From: Pleurodeles waltl
Lineage: Eukaryota; Chordata; Amphibia; Caudata; Salamandridae
Length of the DNA stretch: 64,000 nt
Assembly: GCF_031143425.1 (NCBI RefSeq)
Contig: NC_090446.1
Span: 1,548,754,749 to 1,548,818,748 of the forward strand
Direction: 5' to 3'
Part shown: in pieces, positions 11,660-24,510 of the stretch
Position numbering within the stretch: the first letter of the stretch is position 1
Layout of the letters: each line of letters starts with the position of its first letter
Notes under the pieces: model-generated
Databases searched by the model: none
The model's input: the letters and a program-made list of their open reading frames with translations, nothing else
Told to the model about the DNA's origin: nothing
Made by a program: the position numbers and the translations under genes

Positions 11660-14600
11660 GTAGATATCTCCCTGCCCCCTCTGCACACACACTGCCCCTC
11701 TACACACACACTGTCCCCTCGGCACACACACTGACCCACTGCTCCTTGCTCCGTCTGCACACACACTGCCCTGCTGCTTCCTGCCTTCTTAGCACATGCA
11801 CTGCCCTACTGCTCACTGCCGCCTCTGCACACACACTGCCCCTCTGCTCACTGCCCCCTCTGCACACACTGTCACCTCTGCACGCACACTGTCCTGCTTC
11901 TCCCTGCCCCTGTGCACACACACACTGCCCCATAGCTCACTGCCCCCTCTGCACAAACACTGCCCCTTTGCACACACTGCCTCCTCTGAACATGAAATGC
12001 CCACTGCTCACATCCTCCTCTGCACACATAGTGCACATCTGCACACACACAGCACCACTGCTCCGTGCCCCCTAAACACACACACTTCCCCACTGCTCAC
12101 TGCCCCCTCTGCACACACGCTACCCCCTGCACACACTGTCCTGTCTGCACATGAAATGCCCACTGCTCACTTTACCCTCTGCACACACACTGCACATCTG
12201 CACAATCTGCCCCCTCTGTAGACACACTGCCCCACTGCACCCTGCCCTCTCTGCACACATACTGCCCTGCTGCTTGCTGCTCCCTCTGCACATGCACTGT
12301 ATTACTGCTCCATGCACCCTCTGCACACACACTGCCCCACTGGTCCCTGTCCCCTCTGCACACACACTGACCTGCTGTTCTCTGCCCCTATGCACACACA
12401 CTGCCCCCTCTGCACATGCATTGCCCCACTGCTCCTTCCCCCTTCGGCACATACACTGCCCTGCTGCTTCCTTCCCCTCTGCACACACACTGACCCCCCT
12501 GCGCACACACTGCCCTCTCTGCACACATACGCACTGCCCTCTCTGCACACACACTGCCCCACCGCTCCTTCCCCCTTCGGCACATACACTGTCCTGCTGT
12601 TTCCTGCCCCTCTGCACACACACTGCCCCCTCTGCACACACACTTCCCTCTCTGCACACACGCTGCCCTCTCTGCACACATATGCACTGCCCTCTCTGGA
12701 CACACACTGCCCTGCTGCTCCTTGCCCCTTCTGCACACACACTGCCCTCTCTGCACACACACTGCCCTCTCTGCACACACACACACACACAAACACTGCC
12801 CCCTCTGCACACACACTGCCCTCTCTGCACACACACACACTGCCCTCTCTGCACACACACACACACTGCCTCCTCTGCACACACACTACCCTCTCTGCAC
12901 ACACACACTGCCCTTTCTGTACACATACTGCTCCTTCTGTATAGACACACTGCCCTTTTTGTATACACACTGCCACCTCTGCACACACACTGCCCCTCTG
13001 CACACACACTGCCTGCCTGCACACACACTGCCCTGTTGATGCACACAATGCCACCTCTGCACTCACACTGCCTGTCTGCACACACATTGCCCCCTCTGCA
13101 TGCACACTGCCCCCTCTGCATGCACACTGCCCTCTCTGCACACACATACTACCCTCTCTGCGCACACACACTGCCCCTCTACATACACACTACCTGTCTG
13201 CACACACATTGCTCACTCTGCATGCACACTGCCCCCTCTGCATGAACACTGCCCCCTCTGCACACACACTGCCCGTCTGCACACACACTGCCCCGTCGAC
13301 GCACACAATGCCACCTCCACACACATACTGATCATCTGCACACACTGGACTCTCTAGACACATTGCCCATCTGCACACACACTGCCCCACTGCTCCCTGC
13401 CCCCTCTGCACACACACTGCCCCACTGCTCCCTGCCCCCTATGCACACACACTGCCCCACAGCCCCCTGCCCCCTCTCCACACACACTGCCCTGCTGCTC
13501 CCTGCCCCCTCTACACACACACTGACCCTCTGCACAGACACTGTCCCCTCTGCACACACACTGCCCCACTGCTCACTGTCCCCTCTGTACACACACTGCC
13601 CCACTGCTCCCTGCCCCCTCTGCACACACACTGCCCCTCTACACACACTGTCCCACTGCTCACTGTCCCCTCTGCACACACACTGCTCCCTGCCCCTTCT
13701 GCACACACACTGCCCTATCTGCACATACACACTGCCCTCTTTGCACACACACACTGCCCTCTCTACACACACACACTGCGCCCTCTACACACACACTGTC
13801 CCCTCTGCACACACATTGCCCCTCTGCACACACTGCCTGCCTGCACACACACTGCCCTGTCGACACACACAATGCCACCTCTGCACACACACTGCCTGTC
13901 TACACACACATTGCCCCCTCTGCATGCACACTGACTCCTTTGCATGGACACTGCCCCCTCTGCACGCACACTGCCCGCCTGCACACACACTTCCCCGTCG
14001 ACGCACACAATTCCACCTCTGCACACACACTGCCTGTCTGCACATACATTGCCCCCTCTGCATTCACACTGCCCCCTCTGCATGGACACTGCTCCCTCTG
14101 CACACACACTGCCCCTCTGCACACACTGCCCGCCTGCACACACACTTTCCCGTCGACGCACACAATTCCACCTCTACACATGGACTGCTCGTCTGCACAC
14201 ACTGCCCTCTCTACCCACACTGCCCCTTCAGCACACACACACACTGCCCCTCTGCACACACACACTGCCCCCTCCATACACACACAGTATTCCATGTGAA
14301 TACACACACTGCCCTGTCCACTCACACACTGCCCCCTCTGCACACACACTGCATCTCTACACACACACTGCCCCTATGCACACAAACTGCTCTCTACACA
14401 CACTGCCTGTCTGCAAACATATACGGCCCCCTCTGGGCACACACTGCCCCTTAGAAACACACACTGCCCCTTCTGCATACACAATGCCCCTCTATACACA
14501 CAATGCCCTCTTTGTATACCCACACTGCCACCTCTGCCCACACACTGCCCCTCTACACACACTGCCCTTCTGCACACGCAATGCCCCTCTGTACATACAC

Positions 14601-14940
14601 TGCCCTCTTTGTATACCCACACTGCCACCTCTGCACACACACACACATTGCCCCTCTGCACACACACACTGTCCCTTCTGCACACACACTGCCCCCTCTA
14701 TAGAGACACTATCCTGTGTATGCACACACTGCTCTCTACACACACTGCCCCTCTGCACACACACTGCTCTCTACACACACTGCCCGTCTGCACACATACA
14801 CTGCCCCCTCTGGGCACACACTGCCCCCTCTGCACACTCACTGCCCCGCTACACACACTGCCCCTCTGCACACACACTGCTCTCTACACACACTGCCCCC
14901 TCTGCACACTCACTGCCCCTCTGCACACACTGCCCCTTCT
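11660..14940. repeat. CA-rich minisatellite, about 20-bp core
   Basis: The core is ctgcacacacactgcccc, about 20 bp, with longer variants carrying an actgctccctgcc insert. Blocks marked by a gtcgac word recur at about 13297, 13859, 13997 and 14152, showing higher-order duplication. Long open frames on the plus strand (His/Thr/Cys-rich) and on the minus strand (Cys-rich, about 341 codons) result from the repeat and not from a gene. Confidence 0.93.
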
Positions 14941-17201
14941 GCCAGCTATGGGCTTCCTGCCCCCAGGGTGTGGCGGCAGAATGAGTTGTACCCCACTTCC
15001 AGTCTCATGGTTAAATCGGATTTGATGTCACTGGTGGGCAAAGTGCAACTTGAGAAGGTGCCCTGCAGGTGCCCAAGGTTGCCAGGGCTCGTTCACTGAT
15101 GTACTCAGGGTCTGCCCTGCGTCAGCCGTGAAGAGGGGTCTGGAGCATCGGTGCTGGTCCCTACCTCAGAAGGGCTTTTGTGAAGGAAACAGACCCTTCA
15201 CATCTCTTCCTGTCCCTTCTGAGGGGGGGGGGGCTCCCTATCGTTAACCCGTTAAGGCGCCTGCCTTGGAGACCTAAAGGCCGCTTCAATAGGAGCCCAA
15301 GAGAGGCCCTTTGGGCTGGGCCCAAAGTCTGGGGTACTCCACCTGCACTCTTGGGGGCCACAGAAGGGCACCCGGGTGAGGGTGGTGCTAGGACAAGGCT
15401 GCGCACTGCTCTGATGTAACATGACCTTTACACAGAAGATTTACACACGCATGTAACCTCCCACCCTCCGAGGCCTGCGGACCACCAGTACCTCATCTCC
15501 AACGCACTGACCATGCGGTACTGACCGGGAAACTGCGGCGGCCCACGGAGATCCCGTCACCGCTTCACACCCACCGCAGGAGGGATCCACCGACACACCG
15601 AGGACACAACTAATGCGGCCGCGTTTCCCCGCAGACTCACGAAACCAAAGGGCGGCTTAAGAACCTTTGTTACAGCGACAAGAGTCATCCACCTTGGGGT
15701 TATCTGAGGTCACAGGTTCAACTCCACTCCTCGTTTAGAGCCACTGAACCACAAGCAGGACCAGTGAGTGTTCCAGATGAATTCCTACAAAAACACTACA
15801 ATATCCTGCATTTGACTCACGTCCTGGGGTCAGCAATACTAAACTGCTGCTCATATCACCCTGAGGGTGGGCACTGCCCCGAGGTGCAGATGGGGGGCAC
15901 ACAACAGACGTCTGCTTAGGCTGCAAAAAGCCACTTCTCGGGCCCAGATCCATTTGGGAGGTAACCCAAGACCCTGCCAGGTAAGGAGCTCTGACCAAAC
16001 TCTCTCTGTGTTTGAAAGAGCCTCCAAAATATACCTCAAGCATCCTCCTTTGGGAGATTAGGAACAGGGGTGGGTGTAACTCGTGTGATTCAATGTAGCG
16101 TAATCAAGCAGGATCACCCAGAAATGTCAAGAGATTGCGCTGAATTACATGAGAAGAGTAATGCAGGATTACTGAAATTCCTCCGATTACTCCGGCATAA
16201 TCAAAACTCCACCCAGGCCTAACTGGGACCCCTAAAGTGTACAGTCCATGGCAGGCATATTTGAGAGCTGCCTGAACAACTTCAAGCCTTTACATTTGTA
16301 AAATGAGCAAACTACCAAGGCCACCTTTAAAAACTAGGCCTGGTTGGACGAAGTGACCAAAAAACTCCGCTGTGCTATGTAGAGTTCCGCAAGCGGCGAC
16401 GTGCATTAGGTCGCACTGTTCGCGCTGATTTTCTGCGCCAGTTGTTTGTCCTGTGCTGTAATATCAGCACAGACAGCAGCCGCCCAGCGCAGGGGGTCGC
16501 TTCTTCTTTTCTGCAGCTCGATTAGATTTTCTTATCAAGCAGCGGCTTCCTCAACACGGAAGGAAGGTTTCTCAAGGCAAGCGGTAGCGACCATCTGCAG
16601 CCGCCCGCGTGGATAAATCTCGCCAGGTGGTGGCCTGGGGTAAGATTTTCCTTGCTTGCGTTTGGCAATTTAACGTTGGCAAGCGCAAACGAGGAAAAAA
16701 CGCTGCTACGCTCTGTACAGTATTTTGCAATTCTAAGGGGAACTTGGAGTGGGAAAAACTACGGAAACTCCACGGGCAGAGCGGACTTCACCACCCATCT
16801 CAATGTAAAACTCAGGTAAACAATACCGTACAAAACACACGCTCTGACAAGACAACTACACAAACAAATCCCACTCCTGATCAGTATTAACATCATATGT
16901 ACATTTAAGTCCTCAATAATATTTGAAAACCTATTTTTATGCGTTTGTAAATAAAACTCATCTCTTCAAGACTGATCTATTTCAAAGACCAGCGCCTGGA
17001 TGGAACGAAGGCTGACCAAAACAAAAGTGTAAACTGTGCGACCACAAGAAGGGGAGCATTTTACATATCCGGTGTATCTTCCAGGGCTGATTGACCCACG
17101 AAGGATGCATCTAGGAACACACTTCAACCAGGTCAGGAAGCTCTAAGGCAACCTGGAAGGGCGAAATCACACAGCCGAGCTGTAGGTTTGTGAGATGTAT
17201 G
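14941..17201. other. spacer, no gene recognised
   Basis: Mixed-composition DNA with short open frames only. A B-box-like word, ggttcaactcc, lies at about 15715, but its flanks do not fold into a tRNA T-arm and no A-box is visible. A 93-codon frame at 16609-16890 has no recognisable domain. Remnants of old dispersed repeats are likely, but I cannot name them. Confidence 0.4.
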
Positions 17202-17209
17202 CTCCTGGT

Positions 17210-17693
17210 CAGGGGTGTCCAAACTAAGGCCCGCGGCCACATACGCCCTCTACAAGATTGTATGCGGCCTCAGCAACTTTAGCATTAATAGCATTTCTAC
17301 TTAGCTCTATTTAAGTATTAATGGAAATGTGCAATTCCCCTAGATGCCTCTAGGAGTCAGCAGTGCTTCATGAATCTTCTCTATTATTTATATTTATATT
17401 ATATATCACTATATTATCATATTATATTTGTAAATTATTTATTTATTATTTATATATTATTTATATCTGAATATATATTTACACATCATTATATTACAGC
17501 ATTATTTGTTTGTCATTGTCACATTTCTCCTCTGTTCTGAATCATATAATGTTGATTACAAAAAAGAGCCAAGTAAACCTTATCCAATCATTTATATTTT
17601 ATTCATTAATTTACAAAACTGACTTTTTTTGGCCCACGAATGTTTGTAAAATATACTATTTGGTCCTTATCCTGAAAAGTTTGGCGACCCCTG
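17210..17693. mobile_element. short hAT-like non-autonomous element
   Basis: The left end is caggggtgtccaaact and the right end, reversed, is caggggtcgccaaact, a 16-bp inverted pair with two mismatches. The flanks are ctcctggt (17202-17209) and ctcttggt (17694-17701), an 8-bp target duplication with one mismatch. The left third contains ggcccgcggcc and the right side ggcccacgaa, which often accompany this type of hAT end. The interior is very AT-rich and has no transposase. The element depended on an enzyme supplied elsewhere. Confidence 0.85.
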
Positions 17694-17701
17694 CTCTTGG
17701 T

Positions 17702-18198
17702 AACACAAATGTTTCATGAGTACCTCACTTACTAATAATACACAAGACAATTTTTCTAAATTGCACATCGACTTAGGTGATAGCAGCGAAAAAGGAGGTT
17801 TTTAAATAATTTTTTTATTATTTTTAAGTCTGTTTTGCGATGTTCATTTTAGCTTGCTCTGTAAAGGTTTTCATTGACCGTACAATAAAAGAAACTGAAT
17901 TGAAATAGGTGAACAGAGTTTATGTTTGGTTTCACGAGCAGAATAAGCTCAGACCCCGTGCAGGACGGCACCGCATTCTTGGCTGCTGGACTGTGTTGTA
18001 ACAGTTTTGTAAATCTGGACCTTAGTATCTTCTAAGATATAAGAGCTGCTCCCTACAGAAACTGTGAACAATCATTGTAGTTTAGTGTAAGGAAATGACT
18101 CCCTTTATATGGTCAGCCCCAGGGTTTTGGACTCATGTTTTCATCAAAATGCTGGGGGTCGCAGAAGTAACATCACACAACCTGTGACCTTTAGTTTC
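17702..18198. other. spacer, no gene recognised
   Basis: AT-rich sequence. The stretch at about 17880-17910, with aataaaagaaactgaa, could be the tail of an old retroposon, but the body was not identified. Confidence 0.35.
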
Positions 18199-18306
18199 AC
18201 AAACACACACACACACATGCATTTTTACACATACACACAGTTACACTTACATACATACTGTCTCTCACACACACACTCACACACAAGCATGCACACAACA
18301 TACATT
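18199..18306. repeat. imperfect CA microsatellite
   Basis: Runs of acacac interrupted by at, tt and ct words over about 100 bp. It is simple sequence with no coding or structural signal. Confidence 0.85.
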
Positions 18307-18789
18307 TGAAAACACTTTTTTTACTTACTTCAGCTGCCAGGGAAGGCTGTATTCCAGGTAATGAAACATTATTTACTATTAGTGTAACAAAAGCGGTGTG
18401 AGAACCGACCAACCCCAGACGACTTCCATAGGACAAGCTGCTGCTGAGACCCTGGCACTGATTTTGCTACCTCTGAGGTCAGGGGTTGCAAAGACAGAGA
18501 GAGGGGGTGCAAAGGGCAAGCCAGGGATCACATCTGTGACGCCGCAACCTCTGAATGTCGTCCATGCCTGCTAGCCACACCTCAGTGTCAGTTCCCTAAC
18601 CCTAAACTGTGTGTTTGATTGGTTTACACCCCATTGGCATAAGGTAACTTACTTGTACCTAGGGCACCCAGCGCCTGTAAGCTACAGGGTCACTCTATCG
18701 ACTGCTGCCCTGGTTGTGCCACGTAGGGTGTGACAAAGGTAACCCAGCGCAGACTGGAAGGGCAGGTTTAAACTGCCAGCTCGACTCTA
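18307..18789. other. spacer, no gene recognised
   Basis: Unremarkable mixed sequence between the CA microsatellite and the 21-bp array. No open frame or splice pattern stands out. Confidence 0.35.
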
Positions 18790-20460
18790 GGTAATGACAA
18801 AGCCCAAACCTCCCTAAGGAAGGCCCAGCAAGCCCTAAAGCAGGAGCAGCAAGCCTTAAGGCAGACGCATCAAGCACTAAGGCAGGCCCAGCAATCCTTC
18901 AAGGCAGGCCCAGATAGCCCTAAGGCAGGCTCAGCAAGCCATAAGCCAGGCGCAGCAAGCACTAAGGCAGGCACAACAATCCTTCAAGGCAGGCTCAGCA
19001 AGCCCTAAGGCAGATGTAGCAAGCCCTAAGCCAGGCCCAGCAAGCTCTAAGGCAGATGCAGCAAGCCCTAAGGCAGGCCCAGCAAGCCCTAAAGCAGGAG
19101 CAGCAAGCCTTAAGGCAGGCTCACGAAGCCCTAAGGCAGGTCTAGCAAGCCCTAAGGCAGGCGCAGCAAGCCCTAAGACAGGCCCAGCAAGCCCTAAAGC
19201 AGGAGCAGCAAGCCCTAAGGCAGGAGCAGCAAGCCCTAAGGTAGGCCCAGCAAGCCCTAAAGCAGGCCCAGCCTAAGGCAGGCCCAGCAAGCCCTAAGGC
19301 AGGAGCAGCAAGGCCTACGGCAGGCTCACCAAGCCCTAAGGCAGGCCCAGCAAGTCCTAAGGCAGGCGGAGCATGCCCTAAGGGTGGCCCAGCAATCCGT
19401 AAGGCAGGCCCAGAAAGCCCTAAGGCAGGCACAGCAAGCCCTAAGGCAGGCCCAGCATGCCCTAAAGCAGGCTCAGCAAGCCCTAAGGCAGGCGCAGCAA
19501 GCCCTGAGGCAGACCCAGCAAGCCCTAAGACAGGCCCAGCAAGCCCTAAAGCAGGAGCAGCAAGCCCTGAGGAAGGTGCAGCAAGCCCTAAGGCAGGGCA
19601 AGCAAGCCCTAAAGCAGGCACAGCAAGCCATAAGGCAGGCTCAGCAAGCCCTAAGGCAGGCCCAGCAATCCGTAAGGCAGGCACAGCAAGCCCTAAGGCA
19701 GGCACAGCAAGCCCTAAGGCAGGCCCAGCAATCCGTAAGGCAGGCACAGCAAGCCCTAAGGCAGGCGCAGCAAGCTCTAAGGCAGGCCCAGCAAGCCATA
19801 AGGAAGGCTCAGCAAGCCCTAAGGCAGGCCCAGCAAGCCCTAAGGCAGGCACAGCAAGCCCTAAGGCAGGACCAGGAAGCCCTAAGGTAGGCCCAGCAAG
19901 CCCTAAAGCAGGCACAGCAAGCCCTAAGGCAGGCACAGCAAGCCCTAAGGCAGGCCCAGCAATCCGTAAGGCAGGCACAGCAAGCCCTAAGGCAGGCGCA
20001 GCAAGCTCTAAGGCAGGCCCAGCAAGCCATAAGGAAGGCTCAGCAAGCCCTAAGGCAGGCCCAGCAAGCCCTAAGGTAGGCCCAGCAAGCCCTAAAGCAG
20101 GCACAGCAAGCCCTAAGGCAGGCACAGCAAGCCCTAAGGCAGGCCCAGCAATTCGTAAGGCAGGCACAACAAGCCCTAAGGCAGGCCCAACAAGCCCTAA
20201 GGTAGGCCCAGCAAGCCGTAAAGCAGGCACAGCAAGCCCTAAGGCAGGCACAGCAAGCCCTAAGGCAGGCCCAGCAATTCGTAAGGCAGGCACAGCAAGC
20301 CCTAAGGCAGGCGCAGCAAGCTCTAAGGCAGGCCCAGCAAGCCATAAGGAAGGCTCAGCAAGCCCTAAGGCAGGCCCAGCAAGCCCTAAAGCAGGCACAG
20401 CAAGCCCTATAGTAGGCACAACAAGCCCTAAGGCAGGCCCAGCAAGCCCTAAGGCAGGGT
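18790..20460. repeat. 21-bp minisatellite array
   Basis: The unit is caagccctaaggcaggccca plus one base, 21 bp or seven codons. Larger blocks recur: aggaaggct variants at 19801, 20032 and 20347 are 231 and 315 bp apart, both exact multiples of 21. Because the unit is divisible by three, frames stay open on both strands. On the minus strand a 461-codon frame repeats a seven-residue Gly/Leu/Ala/Pro unit, and on the plus strand a Gln/Ala/Leu/Arg heptad. No start context, splice sites or flanking exon supports translation. Confidence 0.93.
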
Positions 20461-22169
20461 GCTCTATATGAGAAAGTGGAACGTGTACTTTCATATGTTT
20501 CAGTAGTAAGAACCCATAAGAACCCATGGTTGTAGTTTTTACAGTGGAAAGACGCGTGGCCCCACTGGAGAGTTCCGGCTGGCATCTCAGCCTCGATAAC
20601 TGGGACTACTAAAGATGATTCTTGAAGGTATCAAACAACTCTTTACATTAAGGCGACTTGATGCTCAAGTCGAAATTAACGTACCTTGTTGCTGTGTGCA
20701 ACTTTTGCACAGATGCTACTTTCTTGTCCAACTTCTCCTTTGCTCGATGACGGTTGCACATGGGGCCTGGCTCTGAAACAGCTTTCTGGCCTCCTGGGTA
20801 GACATCTAATCACTTCCAGGAAAGGACACAATAGGGCCTGCGTGGGGAGAGGGGTTTCTTCTCCCTGACAGACAGCCGCAGCAGTGCTAGCCCAGAAGGC
20901 CAGCCAGAAGGGCACAAGGTGAGCGCTCGGGAGAGGGGCTGCACTATTGTCCAGTCAGACAGGCTGGCACTCAGGAGGGAGTCAGGGGTGTGTAGCCATA
21001 CCTCTGGGTTGGGCTAGGATTCTGCCATTGGAAAGTGGGCAGAATGGAGCCTTCTCGGTTAGGTGATACCACACTTCACAGAAAGTAGCCCTCAGTAGGG
21101 AAGGAACCTGGCAGTCCGCTGGCTAGTGATGGCGACCTCCCCTGAGGGCATAAAAGGGCACCCCTGGCACCCAGAAGTCAGATCTCAACGGACTCTATAC
21201 GAGGAGTGATAAAGGAGGGTCCTCCTGCAGCAAGGAGGAGAGGTTGCATCATGCGCCCGCACCTGCTGACCCCAGAGGTTGGCAGAGTAAGAGGGGGTGG
21301 TGCGCCCCGCTTGGGCAGAAGTCAGCTCCGCCCACCGGAAGCATGAGGCTCCAAGGGTCAGTTGGCGGAGCTCCTGTTCACAGCACAGAGCACAATCCTG
21401 GAGGTAGCCCACTCCTGCGTGCAGCCCAGGGATCAGGGGCCCGACGCGCCGTGTGCCCCTGAGTCCACTGGGGTGCAGTTTGGTGGGAGGAAGAGAAGAG
21501 AGTCCATGCTTTATGAGAATGAGATTACAGTGTTCACTTTTGTTTCCTGCGCACCCCATGACACCCTCCGTTTAGCTCCTCCCACCCCGGCCCCCCCAGT
21601 GCAGTGTCCCCGGCCCCCTGGTCACTTCCGGAAGGGAACAGTTCACATTACAGCATCAAACATGTCCCGCCTTGGGGTACCAGGAGCACTGACCGCAGGG
21701 ACTTGGGGCACATCAACGACACACTCTGATCTAATGGATGGTGCAGTAGACGTGGCCGAACTGTCCCCAAACATCGTTCTCTGCCATTTATTTCACCAGT
21801 GAGTGGTTCCAATCACAGCGATGTCCACAGCGCCCCACCCAGTCCCCAGCCTTGGGGTTGTTGCAGATTTGAACCTTTGAGGAATCACTCGCTATGTTGC
21901 CAATAAGATACTAAATATCAGCCTCCAGCCTGATGGGGAGGGGGGGAGAGGTAATATCTCCACAGGACGAATACCCCAAAACATTGTTGCCAAGTTAGGT
22001 CATATCGGTTCCTTCCAAGAGGTGGTTAGTGAGGGGCACGAGAGCACATATGCACCCCCGTCCCTGCCCCCCAGCACAGCCTGTGGGGGTTACCCTGCGT
22101 GTGCTTCAGTATGTACGGGGTGAGCTGTTCGTGTACCCCACATCTGTATGCAGATCCGCTGCCTTCCAT
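20461..22169. other. spacer, no gene recognised
   Basis: GC-rich mixed sequence with short overlapping frames on both strands (longest 146 codons at 21362-21802). No domain, signal peptide or clear splice pattern was recognised. Confidence 0.35.
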
Positions 22170-24510
22170 GCGCTTGCAAAGGCGGCGCATTGTCCACTGC
22201 GCATGAGTGACCGGGGAGCTCATGGCCGCTGCTTCATGTAAGGCCAGCTGTTGTCTGGAGGGGGCGCCCTCAGCATTGCGTAGATACGAGGTCCCTGGAG
22301 GAAGTCTTCCCAGGGGTGGGCGGTCCGTTCCTGCCCTCAGGAGACGGCGCACAGTGTCCATTGCGCATGAGTGACCGGGGAGCTCATGGCCACTGCTTCA
22401 TGTAAGGCCTGCTGTTGTCTGGAGGGGGCGCCCTCAGCATTGCGTAGATACGAGGTCCCTGGAGGAAGTCTTCCCAGGGGTGGGCGGTCCGGTTCCTGCC
22501 CTCAGGAGACGGCGCACAGTCTCCATTGCGCATGAGTGACCGGGGAGCTCATGGCCGCTGCTTCATGTAAGGCCAGCTGTTGTCTGGAGGGGGCGCCCTC
22601 AGCATTGCGTAGATACGAGGTCCCTGGAGGAAGTCTTCCCAGGGGTGGGCGGTCCGGTTCCTGCCCTCAGGAGACGGCGCACAGTGTCCATTGCGCATGA
22701 GTGACCGGGGAGCTCATGGCCGCTGCTTCATGTAAGGCCAGCTGTTGTCTGGAGGGGGCGCCCTCAGCATTGCGTAGATACGAGGTCCCTGGAGGAAGTC
22801 TTCCCAGGGGTGGGCGGTCCGTTCCTGCCCTCAGGAGACGGCGCACAGTCTCCATTACGCATGAGTGACCGGGGAGCTCATGGCCACTGCTTCATGTAAG
22901 GCCTGCTGTTGTCTGGAGGGGGCGCCCTCAGCATTGCGTAGATACGAGGTCCCTGGAGGAAGTCTTCCCAGGGGTGGGCGGTCCGGTTCCTGCCCTCAGG
23001 AGACGGCGCACAGTGTCCATTATGCATGAGTGACCGGGGAGCTCATGGCCACTGCTTCATGTAAGGCCAGCTGTTGTCTGGAGGGGGCGCCCTCAGCATT
23101 GCGTAGATACGAGGTCCCTGGAGGAAGTCTTCCCAGGGGTGGGCGGTCCGGTTCCTGCCCTCAGGAGACGGCGCACAGTGTCCATTATGCATGAGTGACC
23201 GGGGAGCTCATGGCCACTGCTTCATGTAAGGCCAGCTGTTGTCTGGAGGGGGCGCCCTCAGCATTGCGTAGATACGAGGTCCCTGGGGGAAGTCTTCCCC
23301 AGGCGGTGGGCGGTCCGTTCCTGCCCTCAGGAGACGGCGCACAGTGTCCATTGCGCATGAGTGACTGGGGAGCTCATGGCCGCTGCTTCATGTAAGGCCA
23401 GCTGTTGTCTGGAGGGGGCGCCCTCAGCATTGCGTAGATACGAGGTCCCTGGAGGAAGTCTTCCCAGGGGTGGGCGGGCCGGTTCCTGCCCTCAGGAGAC
23501 GGCCACAGTGTCCATTACGCATGAGTGACCGGGGAGCTCATGGCCGCTGCTTCATGTAAGGCCAGCTGTTGCCTGGAGGGGGCGCCCTCAGCATTGCGTA
23601 GATACGAGGTCCCTGGGGGAAGTCTTCCCAGGGGTGGGCGGTCCGGTTCCTGCCCTCAGGAGACGGCGCACAGTGTCCATTACGCATGAGTGACCGGGGA
23701 GCTCATGGCCGCTGCTTCATGTAAGGCCAGCTGTTGTCTGGAGGGGGCGCCCTCAGCATTGCGTAGATACGAGGTCCCTGTGGGAAGTCTTCCCAGGGGT
23801 GGGCGGGCCGGTTCCTGCCCTCAGGAGACGGCGCACAGTGTCCATTATGCATGAGTGACCGGGGAGCTCATGGCCGCTGCTTCATGTAAGGCCTGCTGTT
23901 GCCTGGAGGGGGCGCCCTCAGCATTGCGTAGATACGAGGTCCCTGGGGGAAGTCTTCCCCAGGCGGTGGGCGGTCCGTTCCTGCCCTCAGGAGACGGCGC
24001 ACAGTGTCCATTACGCATGAGTGACCGGGGAGCTCATGGCCACTGCTTCATGTAAGGCCTGCTGTTGTCTGGAGGGGGCGCCCTCAGCATTGCGTAGATA
24101 CGAGGTCCCTGGGGGAAGTCTTCCCAGGGGTGGGCGGTCCGGTTCCTGCCCTCAGGAGACGGCGCACAGTGTCCATTGCGCATGAGTGACTGGGGAGCTC
24201 ATGGCCGCTGCTTCATGTAAGGCCAGCTGTTGCCTGGAGGGGGCGCCCTCAGCATTGCGTAGATACGAGGTCCCTGGGGGAAGTCTTCCCCAGGCGGTGG
24301 GCGGTCCGTTCCTGCCCTCAGGAGACGGCGCACAGTCTCCATTACGCATGAGTGACCGGGGAGCTCATGGCCACTGCAAGGCCATGTAAGGCCAGCTGTT
24401 GCCCGGAGGGGGCGCCCTCAGCATTGCATAGATACGAGGTGCCTAGGGTAAGTCTTCCCAGGCGGTGGGCGGTCCGGTTCCTGCCCTCAGGAGACGGCGC
24501 ACAGTGGGCA
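22170..24510. repeat. 165-bp satellite-like tandem array, about 14 copies
   Basis: Copies of a GC-rich 165-bp unit carry gcatgagtgaccggg, ggagggggcgccctcag and gtagatacgaggtccc. The junction word ttgcgcat or its variants lies at 22361, 22526, 22691, 22855 and 23020, giving a period of 164-165 bp. Copies look highly similar by eye. The last unit (about 24360-24500) is more diverged and has a small insertion. Stops in each unit cut all frames. Confidence 0.95.

Noticed and set aside
11700..14690. Cys-rich frames resembling keratin-associated or metallothionein proteins
   Set aside because: The Cys codons are the reverse strand of gcacacac and gca words in the repeat, seen in several frames at once with frequent stops between blocks.
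15700..15745. tRNA gene or tRNA-derived SINE (ggttcaactcc B-box-like word)
   Set aside because: The T-arm does not pair around it and no A-box or cloverleaf was found.
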